This document shows, in pieces, positions 8,085-16,668 of a stretch of 64,000 nt of DNA (the first letter of the stretch is position 1; each line of letters begins with the position of its first letter). Made by a program: the position numbers and the translations under genes. Source of the DNA: DASTFP01 sp963744345 (GTDB lineage: Bacteria > Verrucomicrobiota > Verrucomicrobiia > Chthoniobacterales > Terrimicrobiaceae); the NCBI GenBank assembly GCA_963744345.1, contig CAVUTD010000029.1, forward strand, positions 1-64,000, written 5' to 3'. The notes beneath the pieces were generated by a model that was not told the DNA's origin, ran no database searches, and saw only the letters and a list, made by a program, of their open reading frames with translations.

Positions 8085-8122
8085 GGATCAGAAGGTTTGG
8101 GGTTCGAGTCCCTACGGTTGCG
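8085..8122 (+). other. Possible 3' tRNA remnant
   Basis: GGATCAGAAGG is followed by a T-arm-like hairpin, TGGGG-TTCGAGT-CCCTA, and then CGGTTGCG as a possible 3' acceptor strand. The layout matches the 3' part of a tRNA (end of anticodon stem, variable loop, T arm), but no matching 5' acceptor strand, D arm or anticodon loop precedes it. Such 3' stubs are left when elements integrate into tRNA genes. This is only a structural resemblance. Confidence 0.3.
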
Positions 8123-8276
8123 CTGTTGATCATCATGTATTTACAATGATAATCGCTCCGGAAGAGAATTGTTTACCTAGCAGTTTACTTGCACTTTTTG
8201 GAGCCGACTCCTCTAATTCGGGTGGCGGGCCGCGCTCCGCTAGGTCAGCACAGCACATGACGAGGCTTGATCGTTC

Positions 8277-8570
8277 ATGTCCAATCCTGATATTACACGA
8301 TGTGTGAACCGCAGGACGCTGATTGACCAGATCCAACAAACTAGAGAGACTCTCGAAAAGTTGCTGACCTTACTTCGATCGACGCCCGTTGCTCGTGACC
8401 GGTTTGTTACTCACCTTTATCAATCCAGGAGGGAATACCGGCGAACGTGCGAAACAGCGGGCAAGTCCGGCAAGCAGATTGAGCGTTGCGTGATCTCGAC
8501 TTTTCAAGGCGCGATGAGCTTGGAATTCAAAGGCAATTTCGCCGATGAGAACACTTGTGCGGATTGGTGA
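8277..8570 (+). CDS. Unknown protein, probably frameshifted at its C-terminus
   Basis: The frame encodes 97 residues with a leucine-rich helical N-terminus (IDQIQQTRETLEKLLTLLRS) and a basic middle. Near the end, AMSLEFKGNF is followed in this frame by ADENTCADW. In the next frame the DNA reads EHL and then a shifted LRIG-like end, resembling small accessory-region proteins that finish in GFKG-F--WE-LLRIG. A lost base is therefore likely near the stop. The function is unknown, and it could be a fragment rather than a live gene. Confidence 0.35.
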   Translation: MSNPDITRCVNRRTLIDQIQQTRETLEKLLTLLRSTPVARDRFVTHLYQSRREYRRTCETAGKSGKQIERCVISTFQGAMSLEFKGNFADENTCADW

Positions 8571-8673
8571 TTGAGAATTTACGGGCCCGCCCCCACAACC
8601 CGGGAAAGCCCGTGTTTGACTCCCGGGCTCACTTTTGTCACTCTGCGCCGATGGAAACGCACGCTTTTGGCTT

Positions 8674-8722
8674 CAGACTCCGGACCAACGCCCCGAAGGG
8701 CCAAACGCGATTTCCTATCAGT
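8674..8722 (+). repeat. Interspersed palindromic repeat, copy 1
   Basis: This 49-base stretch runs from CAGACTCCGG to CCTATCAGT and contains CCAACGCCCCGAAGGGCC. A near copy lies at 9234-9281. It sits just upstream of the secreted-protein gene. The core has partial inverted symmetry (CTCCGG...CCGAAG), suggesting a small hairpin-type repeat. Confidence 0.7.
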
Positions 8723-8725
8723 CGT

Positions 8726-9139
8726 ATGAAGAAAATGCCCGCGATAACATTTCTTAGCGTCCTGGCCATTCTGTTCTTTGGCTTCGAGTTGTCTCCCGCG
8801 CAGGCGGAAGAGCCCGGTTTGCTAGATGGCATGAAGTTCGAAGGTTCTTTGACGGAGGATGGGTCGAAAGCGGCCCCGTTCGAAGAGACGTTAATCTTCG
8901 AGAACGGTGAATTCCTCTCGAAGGCTTGTATTCCCTACGGCTTTGGGAAGGCACCCTACAAGGCAACCAAGGAGGGGGACAGAATCAAGTGGAGCGCTGT
9001 AGTGCCTAATTCAAATTCTGAGGGAGACAAGGCGGTATGGAGCGGGTCTGTTGTCGGTGACAAGCTTACCGGCAAGATGATATGGTCGAAGGCTAATGAG
9101 ACCATCGAGTACACCGTCGACGCTGAAACACCTCGGTAG
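8726..9139 (+). CDS. Secreted protein of unknown function
   Basis: From ATG 8726 the product is 137 residues with a signal peptide (MKKMPAITFLSVLAILFFG, cleavage after about SPAQA). The mature part is a small beta-rich domain: KFEGSLTEDGSKAAPFEET, LIFENGEFLSKACIPYGFGK, then AVWSGSVVGDKLTGKMIWSK. It resembles small periplasmic proteins that compare a substance before and after treatment, but I recognise no named family. The longer frame from 8555 runs through the repeat at 8674-8722 and is unlikely. It lies alone between the two copies of the 49-base repeat. Confidence 0.65.
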   Translation: MKKMPAITFLSVLAILFFGFELSPAQAEEPGLLDGMKFEGSLTEDGSKAAPFEETLIFENGEFLSKACIPYGFGKAPYKATKEGDRIKWSAVVPNSNSEGDKAVWSGSVVGDKLTGKMIWSKANETIEYTVDAETPR

Positions 9140-10109
9140 GTTTAGAGCCCAAGTATTTGGAAACTCGGGGAACCTGGTGAGTACTCACTGCTCTTGCAAG
9201 GTCGTTCCGGTTGCTTGTTGATTTCCCATCAGTCAGACTCCGGGCCAACGCCCCGGAGGGCCAAAGCAATTTTCTATCAGTGCCCTCAAGCCTAGAGACT
9301 TGAAGCAGGCTACCTAGACGCTTCAAATTCATTGCCGTTTATAGATAGCGGCAACCAACAAATTGTGAATAAGTCCGGCCCATCTTTAAAAACTAAGTGC
9401 CACAATAGAGCCTATCCCCAATCCGGTTAGCGAACTGATTTGCCAGAGTATACTGGACCACTGCCTAACTGCACGAGACGTTCCCAGGCGGCACATGGTT
9501 GATTTAAGCATTGCCTTCTCTGAGGCAACCCACAGACGTCTGGCCGATTTAGCACTTCCGTTTGCCCTAACGATTTTTGACGTCGAGGAAAATCACTACC
9601 TGATTCAGTTCTCGTGGCGGCTATCAGCCCTCTCGTCCGGCACCCCGATTCCCGTTATTCCCGCTATTGCCGCGGTTCTCGTTGTTCGGTTTGCTCACAA
9701 AATGGTTGCTCTGACTTAGCGTCAGCGTCGGAGCTCTCCCTACGGGCTGCGGCTGCCGCAACCTCGCCCTACCGGGCGTTTGTGAATAAACCTACCTTCC
9801 CCACCCTTACCTGATTCCCTTTTGCTGAACTTGACGCACACAACTTGCCAGCGCCAAGTCTGAGAGTCAAAGAGCACACCCATCTTAGTGTTCAGCTTGC
9901 TTGAGCGCGGATCGAGTTTGTATGAGCTGATGAAACCAATCCGGCGGTAAGGCGAACGTCTTCGCATGCAAGCCCACACTACCTGATCTGCTCGGTCCGC
10001 CCACGCTGCCCGTCCCGCCCTGCGTATATAGCGGTGACCGGGAACTTCGCTATGGATTCCAGGCGCAGGATGCCGGCCATGGAGCGAGCGGTCGCTCTTC
10101 ATCGCTTCT
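9140..10109. other. About 1 kb without a convincing gene
   Basis: Short frames exist (for example 9495-9719 on the plus strand and 9740-10153 on the minus strand), but none has recognisable motifs or a clear ribosome-binding site. The stretch holds the second copy of the 49-base repeat (9234-9281). It also holds a 6-base-pair inverted repeat, TTGCCG...CGGCAA, at 9332-9354, without a T-tract. Confidence 0.5.
9234..9281 (+). repeat. Interspersed palindromic repeat, copy 2
   Basis: CAGACTCCGGGCCAACGCCC and the following bases to CTATCAGT match 8674-8722 with a few substitutions and one missing base. In this copy the core is a better palindrome: CTCCGGG and CCCGGAG can form a 7-base stem around a short loop. 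Confidence 0.7.
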
Positions 10110-10922
10110 TCAATACTTTTCCGGGACGAACCGCCGGTTGGCAATCGAGGCAACGTCGTCGTAGGCGTCTTTTTTGGATCGCTTCGGCAGCTCGACCTTT
10201 TCGCGCCCTACTTCCCCGTACTGAATAAGGCCGAGGAAATGCGCGATGAGGTTCAGCCGCGCGCGGCGCTTGTCGTCGGAACGCACGATATGCCACGGCG
10301 CATGTTCGGTATCCGTGGCCTCCAACATCTGATCCCGAGCGCGAGAATAGTCATACCACTTGGTGCGTGATGGCAGGTCCATTGTGCTCAATTTCCACTG
10401 CCGCAGTGGGTCGTCGATACGCGCCTCAAAACGGCGTTTTTGCTCCTCGTCGCCGACTTCGAGCCAGAATTTGATGAGTCGGATGCCGGCATCGACGATA
10501 AATCTCTCGACCTCGGGGCAGACCTTCAAAAAGCGCCGGTGCTCCTCTTTCGAGCAAAAACCCATCACGTATTCTACGCCCGCGCGGTTATACCAACTGC
10601 GGTCGAAGATCACGACCTCACCCGCCACCGGGAAGTGCTGCATGTAGCGTTGCACATATATTTGCGTCTTCTCGCGGTCCGATGGCGCCGGCAGGGCGAC
10701 AACGCGGAAGACGCGCGGACTTACGTGCTGAGTCATTGCCTTGATCGTGCCGCCTTTCCCCGCCGCATCGCGGCCCTCAAGGACGACAATGATACGCAGC
10801 CCCTCGCGCTTCACCCAGTCCTGAAGCTTGCAGAGTTCGACCTGAAGATTGCGCAATTCGCCTTCGTATTCCTTGCGCGTGAGTTTCGTCTTCTCGGGAG
10901 TGGTGTGGGAATCGTTGTTCAT
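10110..10922 (-). CDS. ppk2: Polyphosphate kinase 2
   Basis: PPK2 moves phosphate between polyphosphate and nucleotides. The Walker A motif GRDAAGKGGTIKAMT lies near residue 65. The Walker B/lid region FDRSWYNRAGVEYVMGFC follows at about 125-142, and the class-typical WKLSTMD and RDQMLEATDTEHAPWHIV appear later. At about 270 residues it is the normal length of a one-domain PPK2. I prefer the ATG at 10922 (MNNDSHTTPEKTK); an upstream in-frame ATG at 10955 would add 11 residues. It stands alone on this strand and ends next to the gene-poor stretch. Confidence 0.9.
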   Translation of the reverse strand: MNNDSHTTPEKTKLTRKEYEGELRNLQVELCKLQDWVKREGLRIIVVLEGRDAAGKGGTIKAMTQHVSPRVFRVVALPAPSDREKTQIYVQRYMQHFPVAGEVVIFDRSWYNRAGVEYVMGFCSKEEHRRFLKVCPEVERFIVDAGIRLIKFWLEVGDEEQKRRFEARIDDPLRQWKLSTMDLPSRTKWYDYSRARDQMLEATDTEHAPWHIVRSDDKRRARLNLIAHFLGLIQYGEVGREKVELPKRSKKDAYDDVASIANRRFVPEKY

Positions 10923-10955
10923 CTTCGTGGGAAATGTTGCTTCTTGGGATGGCAA

Positions 10956-11502
10956 ATCTTGCGGCTCGGCATTGGCCTACAGCGTCTCTCTGGGCACACG
11001 CCTTGGTCATGGGTTGGCGTACCCGGCGCGGAACTTCGGAGAGTCTGCCGAATTGGATGCCCGCGCGCCTGGGCATTTTGCAACCAGCGTCGCGATGGGG
11101 GCACGATTGCACATGCAACAGACTCAGATGGGTTCATTGATCGAATAGGGCTTTCAAGAGTTGCGGAACTATCGCCCGTCCGCCGATCTCCCTTTCCAGA
11201 ACTTGGTGAAGACCGACCGCAATTCACGACGATCTGCTCTGAAAGCTAAAAGCCAATTCTCACCCACCGCTCCGCTCCTGTCCCTTTCTTTTTCCCACTG
11301 ACTTGAGTTCCACGACAGCAGTCGCCGGCGGACAGCCGCAAAAGAGGAGGCAACAGGGTAGCAGGACGCCTTTCTGCGCATTCCCGGGGGTTTATCAGAG
11401 CTACACTCGGATGACAATAACTTGGCAGGGCTTAGAAAATGACTCTTGCCACAAGGAACCGTTGACTTCCCGCACGCGGAGCTTGTCAGGCGGTGAAAGT
11501 TC
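10956..11502. other. About 550 bases without a convincing gene
   Basis: Frames present here (10849-11148 plus, 11169-11534 minus) lack recognisable motifs and overlap the starts or ends of real genes. No strong terminator or repeat was seen. It separates ppk2 from the EamA transporter gene and may contain promoter sequence for ppk2. Confidence 0.45.
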
Positions 11503-11943
11503 TCAATTCCTTTCTGCATAAAAAACCACTCCAACCCCGCCGAGGATCAACACACCGCCGAGAACGGTCAGCCAATTGAATTGGATTTCACGAAAAAAGA
11601 GCCAGGCAAATACCGCCACGAAAAATGGATACGAAATCTCAATCAACGAAGCGATCGTGGCGTTCTTCTCTCCGATCGCAATGTAAATGAGCAACCCGGC
11701 TGCGGCGGAAGTGACGACGGCCACCACGAGCCAAACCCAATCTGCTCCCAAAATGCGAATTTCCGCGAGCAGAGTCCCAGCCTTGCCCATGAGAGCGATC
11801 GTCACGAAAGCAGCGGTCGCGCCAAAGAACGTGTAAAGGAAGAAGAAGACCAACGGCGTCACGCCGCGCTCAATCACCCTGCCGCTGGCCGCGTAGCTGA
11901 TACCCCAGATAATCGCCGCTGCGAAAGCATACACAATCCACAT
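11503..11943 (-). CDS. EamA-family (drug/metabolite) transporter, single repeat
   Basis: A 146-residue protein with about five membrane segments: MWIVYAFAAAIIWGISYAAS, FFFLYTFFGATAAFVTIAL, WLVVAVVTSAAAGLLIYIAI, FFVAVFAWLFFREIQF and LTVLGGVLILGGVGVVFYAE. This is one EamA domain, half of the usual ten-helix carrier, so it would act as a dimer as the small EamA-type proteins do. The ending GGVLILGGVGVVF is the characteristic last helix. The substrate cannot be predicted. It lies downstream of the SET-domain gene with a 55-base gap. Confidence 0.82.
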   Translation of the reverse strand: MWIVYAFAAAIIWGISYAASGRVIERGVTPLVFFFLYTFFGATAAFVTIALMGKAGTLLAEIRILGADWVWLVVAVVTSAAAGLLIYIAIGEKNATIASLIEISYPFFVAVFAWLFFREIQFNWLTVLGGVLILGGVGVVFYAERN

Positions 11944-11998
11944 GAGGCGGCATTAAAGCTTCGATTCGCCAAACAAGAACTCAAAACTCGCGGAAAAC

Positions 11999-12580
11999 CT
12001 AGCCTGCCCGCATTTCGATTGCTAAGGAAACAGCCCTGGCTTTCGTATTCTCACTCAGCAAGGGCTTAGGCGTATGCTCGTCGTGGCTGGTGGCACTCCG
12101 TTCCGTCGCGTAGCGGCGGATGAACTGTCGCGCAAGGTAGCTCTGCACGACTCCCAAGCGCAAATATCTGCGCCGTGTCCGGAAGGGCAGATCCTTGAAA
12201 TCACCAACTTCTCCGCGGCATTGATCGCTTCCGCAAAGGCAGGTGAGCGTCCATTGCTCCTCACCCATGGTGGTCGAGTAGTCGTAAAAAATTTCCTCTC
12301 CGACCACGATGTCGCTGAGCGCAACCAGCCTTACGTCATCGCGAATCCCCGCGTTCGGCGCGCAGGAATGGTTGACGAGCACTCCCGGTGCTCCGATATC
12401 CAGATAGAGGCCCGGACCGATCTGAAGGGGATCAGACTGGCGCATGCCCTTCGCCAGCACCGTCTCAAGATCGATCAGCGGCCCGGAAAAGCGGAGAATC
12501 TCTTCGCCGCGGTATATGCTTGCGCGGGCGAAGACGCCTGCGCCGAAGCGACACGAACCGACGCAAATCCGCTCATTCAT
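11999..12580 (-). CDS. SET-domain protein (putative lysine methyltransferase)
   Basis: The SET fold is visible as GVFARASIYRGEEIL (about residues 15-29), VNHSCAPNAGIRDDV (about 69-83) and EEIFYDYST (about 95-103). A post-SET cysteine cluster, CLCGSDQC, follows and would bind zinc together with another cysteine. Such proteins use S-adenosylmethionine to methylate lysines; bacterial targets are mostly unknown. I choose the ATG at 12578-12580 because it overlaps the stop of the cyclase gene (ATGAATGA), implying translational coupling. The longer frame from 12658 only reads cyclase sequence in another phase. Confidence 0.85.
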   Translation of the reverse strand: MNERICVGSCRFGAGVFARASIYRGEEILRFSGPLIDLETVLAKGMRQSDPLQIGPGLYLDIGAPGVLVNHSCAPNAGIRDDVRLVALSDIVVGEEIFYDYSTTMGEEQWTLTCLCGSDQCRGEVGDFKDLPFRTRRRYLRLGVVQSYLARQFIRRYATERSATSHDEHTPKPLLSENTKARAVSLAIEMRAG

Positions 12581-14052
12581 TGCGGCCTGGTACACCCGCA
12601 ATGTCGCGAACACCTTCCACTGAGTAAACGACCATCGACTCGGAATGTCCTTTGACATTTACTTGGCCAAGCTGCTTCACGTCGAACTGCCCGCGGACAG
12701 CATTGTAGGTATATTGGCTGATGAGAATATTCGTCTGGAATTGTTTGGTCGCCGATTCGAGATAGTGCGCCGTGTTCACTGTCTCGCCGATGGCGGTGTA
12801 CTCCATGTGCCGGCTCGATCCCATGCTGCCTACAACGGCGTATCCGGAATGAATCCCGATCCCGAGATTGAGGACTGGCCAATTTCCCCCATCAGCTTTC
12901 GCGGATAACTCGCCAACTCTCTCCTGAAGATCGAGGGCCGCCCGGACGGCACGCTCTTCCTGATAGGGATCATCGTCTGGGGCACCGAAGGTGGCCATCA
13001 TCCCATCGCCAATGAATTTATCCAGGGTGCCGCCATGACGTTCGATGACATCGCTCATCACCTCACAACAACGATTCAGGAAAGCCACGACCTCCTCCGG
13101 CCTTCGGCTCTCCGCGATTTTGCAAAATCCGCGCAGGTCCGAAACAAGCACGGTCAACTTCCGCCGTTCGCCTTTGAGCGTCGGCGAGTCGGGTGAGTGG
13201 AGGATCGAATCGACGACTTTATAAGGAACGTAGCGCTCGATCGATGACAAGAGCGTCCGCCTTTCCTGCAATCCTTCCGCCATCTCATTGATCGCCTGGC
13301 CGACGCTGCCAAATTCGTCATGCGAATGGATGCTGGTGCGGGCCTGGAGATCTCCGCTGCCAATCGCCTCGACCGTTTTCCGCAACTCGTCCAGGGGTTT
13401 GCCCGCGCGCCTGCCGAGGATGATCGCTACTCCCAAGGCAATGAGCAACGACGTTCCCAGCGCGATCAGCGCGACTTGCAAGATGTTTCCCGTTTTGGCG
13501 TTCACTTGGCTCGCTTCCACATCGATTCCGAGCGCTGCAACAACATTCCCGTCTTTGTCCCTGATCGGAGCATTGGCGGTGAGAAATTCGCCCCAGTCGT
13601 CTTTGGTGAAGACTTGATCGGTACTGAAACTTTTCAAGATTGAACGGATTGTTGAGCTTCGAGCGGTAGGCCTCGCCGATCGCCGCTATCATCTCAGTGT
13701 TTTCCTCGGAATCGACACCGAAGCGAATGAGGTCGCCCTTCTCAGGATCCACCGTGAGCGTGTAAGCATACTTGACGTAAAAGTCTTCCCGCCGATTGGC
13801 ATCACGCCCACGCCGAATGGCATCCCGCAACGTGATATAGGCTGGGGACGTCTCGTCCCCCGGTGCTTTGACAGCTTTGTGGAGGTCACCGTCGAGAAAC
13901 GCAGCGGTTGTGGCGGCCACGCTTAAGATCTGGCTACCCATCTGATCACGCAGCAAACGCTCAAAGTTCCAATACAAGATTCCGACGGAAATTCCTGTCG
14001 TGACAAAGACCATCCCCATGAGCAGGACGATCACCTTTGTGCGGTATTTCAT
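12573..14052 (-). pseudogene. Membrane adenylate/guanylate cyclase with HAMP domain, split by a frameshift
   Basis: The first frame (start 14052) gives a membrane helix (VIVLLMGMVFVTTGISVGIL), a periplasmic sensor region and then SKLNNPFNLEKF. The second (from about 13637) carries on with TDQVFTKDDWGEFLTANAPI, a second helix (VALIALGTSLLIALGVAIIL), a HAMP linker and a class III cyclase domain (KLTVLVSDLRGF, DKFIGDGMMATFGAP, YTAIGETVNTA). The two metal-binding aspartates are present. The arginine expected four residues after the asparagine in VNTA-x-R is tyrosine (VNTAHY), so activity is doubtful even without the single-base shift near 13640. It overlaps the SET-domain gene by ATGAATGA. Confidence 0.8.
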
Positions 14053-14202
14053 GGCACTCGCTCAATTGTCGTATCTTGAGTAGCCAAAATCAGAAGCCCT
14101 CCTTCAGGATAGATGCCGCCAGGGCGAAGACAATCAAAAACGCTGTCGCCGATAAGTGCGCAACGGCCGCTCGGCTGGAGCTGTGCGGCTTAGTCGACGC
14201 AG

Positions 14203-15006
14203 CTAGCCCCCCACCGACTCGTATCGGCGCAACCCCGCGCGCCACATAAGGCGCGCCGCCAGAAAGCAGGCCAGGACCCATCCCGCCTGAATGGCGAGGC
14301 CGACCCAGAGATCCACGCCCCTGATTTTTTCCATCAACACTGCGACGGGAAAGTAAAGTTCATAGGTGAAGGGAAGGAACTTCAAGACGATGCGCAACCC
14401 GTCGGGCATTACGTCGAGCGGAAACATCCGGCCGCTCAAATAGTACTCGAAGGAGTAGAGAATGAAGACAACGGTCGAAATTTCGAGAATCCAAAACGCG
14501 AGCATGGCGAGCGCGTAAGCGATCAGAAATTGGATGGCCGCAGCCATGATCAATGACACCACAAAGAGCGGCCAGGTAAGCGGATCGCGGGGCAGAACGA
14601 CAAATTCGTGGAACCAGGCGAAGACTCCCGCAATGGGGAGAATGGTGAGCGCCGTGTACAGCAGGCGGGCGCTGAGAAAGAGACTTGCCCGGTACGCCAG
14701 GTGATCGATGGGTTTCGCTAGAAAATTATTAATTTGTCCCTCTCGGATTTCCGCAGCGATTTGCCATTCGTCGTCGGTGGGGGCCACGAGATTTTCGACG
14801 AGCAGGACGACCAGGAAATAGTAGACGATCTGCCCGAAGTCGTAGCCACGTATATCCGATCCCCGGGATTCGAAGAGCGCCCGCCAGATAAAAACCGTGC
14901 CCGCCAGCGGCACCAGACCAAAGAGCGATCTCAAGAGAAAATTCCAACGGTACACAAAGGTGTTCTGCAAGCCGATGGTAAATACACTCCAATACTTTAC
15001 TGGCAT
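14203..15006 (-). CDS. ABC-2 type transporter permease
   Basis: About 267 residues with six predicted membrane helices, for example FLLRSLFGLVPLAGTVFIW, FGQIVYYFLVVLLVENLVA, PLFVVSLIMAAAIQFLIAYA and LWVGLAIQAGWVLACFLAAR. The motif EIREGQINNFLAKPIDHLAY after the second helix and the FEYYLSGRMFPLDVMPD segment are typical of the ABC-2 permease group paired with a separate ATPase. The ATG at 15006 (MPVKYWSVFTIGLQN) is preferred over 15054. No cognate ATPase or second permease lies beside it, so the partner must be elsewhere. Confidence 0.8.
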   Translation of the reverse strand: MPVKYWSVFTIGLQNTFVYRWNFLLRSLFGLVPLAGTVFIWRALFESRGSDIRGYDFGQIVYYFLVVLLVENLVAPTDDEWQIAAEIREGQINNFLAKPIDHLAYRASLFLSARLLYTALTILPIAGVFAWFHEFVVLPRDPLTWPLFVVSLIMAAAIQFLIAYALAMLAFWILEISTVVFILYSFEYYLSGRMFPLDVMPDGLRIVLKFLPFTYELYFPVAVLMEKIRGVDLWVGLAIQAGWVLACFLAARLMWRAGLRRYESVGG

Positions 15007-15108
15007 CGCTTCCCATGAGTGGAGAGCTCCGGCACATGAGCAAGAACTTTTCACTCGTCACTTGTCACCAGCCGCTCTTCCGGCCAGCATCCCCTTGGCT
15101 TGCTCCTC

Positions 15109-16629
15109 ATGAGAATCCAACGCGCCTTGATCTCCGTTTCCGATAAGACTGGCATCGTCGATTTTGCGCGTGAGCTGCAGGGCGCGGGAATCGAAATCCT
15201 TTCCACAGGTGGAACCGCGGCCAGTCTCCAGTCCGAAGGTGTTTCCACCCTCGAAGTCTCCAAATTCACGGGCTTTCCTGAGATCCTGGGCGGTCGCGTC
15301 AAAACATTGCATCCGAAGATTCATGGCGGCTTGCTTTACTTGCGTGGAGACGATCAACACGAAGAACAAGTCGAGACACACGGTCTTCTTCCGATCGACC
15401 TCGTGGTCGTCAACCTCTATCCTTTCGAGGCCACCATTGCCCGCGATGTCTCCCTGCCGGAAGCCATCGAGCAGATCGATATCGGCGGACCTTCGATGAT
15501 CCGCAGCGCCGCCAAGAATTTTCAAAGCGTGACCGTCATCACTGACCCCGCCGATTACAGCCTTGTGGTCGAGGACATCAGGAAACAGAACGGTGGCACC
15601 AGCCGGGGGCTGCGCGAGCGACTGGCCATTAAAGCGTTCGCCACCACGGCCGCCTACGACCATGCCATCGCGGGCTTCCTCAACCGCGAGCAGGAAGTTT
15701 TCGCGGCTTTCCGGCTGGATCTGCCACTCGAGCTCCGGCTTCGCTACGGAGAGAATCCTCACCAGCACGCGGAGCTTTATGGGGACTTCGGATCATACTT
15801 TGAGAAGCTTCAAGGCAAAGAGCTCTCTCACACCAACATTCTTGACATCAGCGCAGCCGCGCAGCTTATCAACGAGTTCACCCAACCCACGGCCGCAATC
15901 CTGAAGCACACCAACCCTTGCGGTGTCGGAACGGATCCTGATCTTCGAGGAGCTTGGGATAAGGCCTTCGCCACAGATAAGTGCGCTCCTTTTGGAGGAA
16001 TTATTGTCTGCAATGGGGCGGTCACCCGAGCCTTGGCAAAGGCCATCTCAGAGATTTTCAGCGAGGTGATCATTGCTCCTGAGTTTAACGCTGACGCGCG
16101 CTCGGTTCTTTCGAAGAAGAAGAATCTTCGGCTAATGAAAATGCTCAAACCGCCGCCCGAACGCAGCCGCGACGTGCGCTCGGTGGTAGGCGGGCTCTTG
16201 GTGCAGGATTCTGATTCGGTAAACGTTGCCGAACTTGAGCACAAAGTTGTGACTCAGCGTCCGCCAACCAAGGATGAGATCGAAGCGATGACATTCGGCT
16301 GGAAGGTCGTCAAGCACGTCAAATCAAACGCCATCGTTTATGCTGCCAAGGATCGAACTCTGGGCATCGGCGCCGGCCAGATGTCCCGCGTGGACTCTTC
16401 TCGCATAGCTGTGTGGAAGGCGCAGGAGGCGGGCCTTTCGCTCAAAGGAAGCGCCCTATGTAGCGACGCGTTCTTCCCGTTCGCCGATGGAGTGACTGCC
16501 GCCGCGGACGCCGGCGCGACCTGCGTGATCCAGCCGGGCGGTTCGATTCGTGACGACGAGGTGATCGCCACCGCGGACGAGCGGGGTCTGGCAATGGTTT
16601 TCACAGGAGTTCGTCACTTCCGGCACTAG
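15109..16629 (+). CDS. purH: Bifunctional AICAR formyltransferase / IMP cyclohydrolase
   Basis: PurH catalyses the last two steps of de novo IMP synthesis. The IMP cyclohydrolase domain is at the N-terminus (RALISVSDKTGIVDFARELQ, ILSTGGTA, GRVKTLHPKIHGGLL, IGGPSMIRSAAKN). The formyltransferase domain follows (LRYGENPHQHAELY, LKHTNPCGVG, GIGAGQMSRVDS, SDAFFPFADGV, QPGGSIRDDEVI). The length of 506 residues is normal and all catalytic signatures are present. I start at ATG 15109, since the in-frame upstream codons add only MLL. It is divergent from the ABC permease gene. Confidence 0.97.
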   Translation: MRIQRALISVSDKTGIVDFARELQGAGIEILSTGGTAASLQSEGVSTLEVSKFTGFPEILGGRVKTLHPKIHGGLLYLRGDDQHEEQVETHGLLPIDLVVVNLYPFEATIARDVSLPEAIEQIDIGGPSMIRSAAKNFQSVTVITDPADYSLVVEDIRKQNGGTSRGLRERLAIKAFATTAAYDHAIAGFLNREQEVFAAFRLDLPLELRLRYGENPHQHAELYGDFGSYFEKLQGKELSHTNILDISAAAQLINEFTQPTAAILKHTNPCGVGTDPDLRGAWDKAFATDKCAPFGGIIVCNGAVTRALAKAISEIFSEVIIAPEFNADARSVLSKKKNLRLMKMLKPPPERSRDVRSVVGGLLVQDSDSVNVAELEHKVVTQRPPTKDEIEAMTFGWKVVKHVKSNAIVYAAKDRTLGIGAGQMSRVDSSRIAVWKAQEAGLSLKGSALCSDAFFPFADGVTAAADAGATCVIQPGGSIRDDEVIATADERGLAMVFTGVRHFRH

Positions 16630-16668
16630 CGGCTTACTACTTGGCGGGATCCGAGCTCGGACCTGAAA

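Noticed and set aside
8130..8157. Imperfect inverted repeat GATCATCATG...CAATGATAATC
   Set aside because: Arms match only partly, no T-tract and no gene directly upstream ends there, so neither a terminator nor an operator can be supported.
9495..9719. 74-codon plus-strand frame
   Set aside because: No motif, no ribosome-binding site, composition not gene-like; left as unassigned DNA.
9740..10153. 137-codon minus-strand frame in the gene-poor stretch
   Set aside because: It overlaps the ppk2 end, is arginine-rich without motifs and has no ribosome-binding site; only a short part (YKLDPRSSKLNTKMGVL) looks protein-like.
10849..11148. 99-codon plus-strand frame opposite the ppk2 start
   Set aside because: It overlaps the ppk2 coding start on the other strand and shows no motif; likely chance.
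11169..11534. 121-codon minus-strand frame between ppk2 and the EamA gene
   Set aside because: Low-complexity composition, overlaps the EamA gene end, no recognisable family.
14090..14202. Hydrophobic frame (AHLSATAFLIVFALAASILK) after the ABC permease
   Set aside because: No start codon of its own in a sensible position; it overlaps the permease end and is too short to support.
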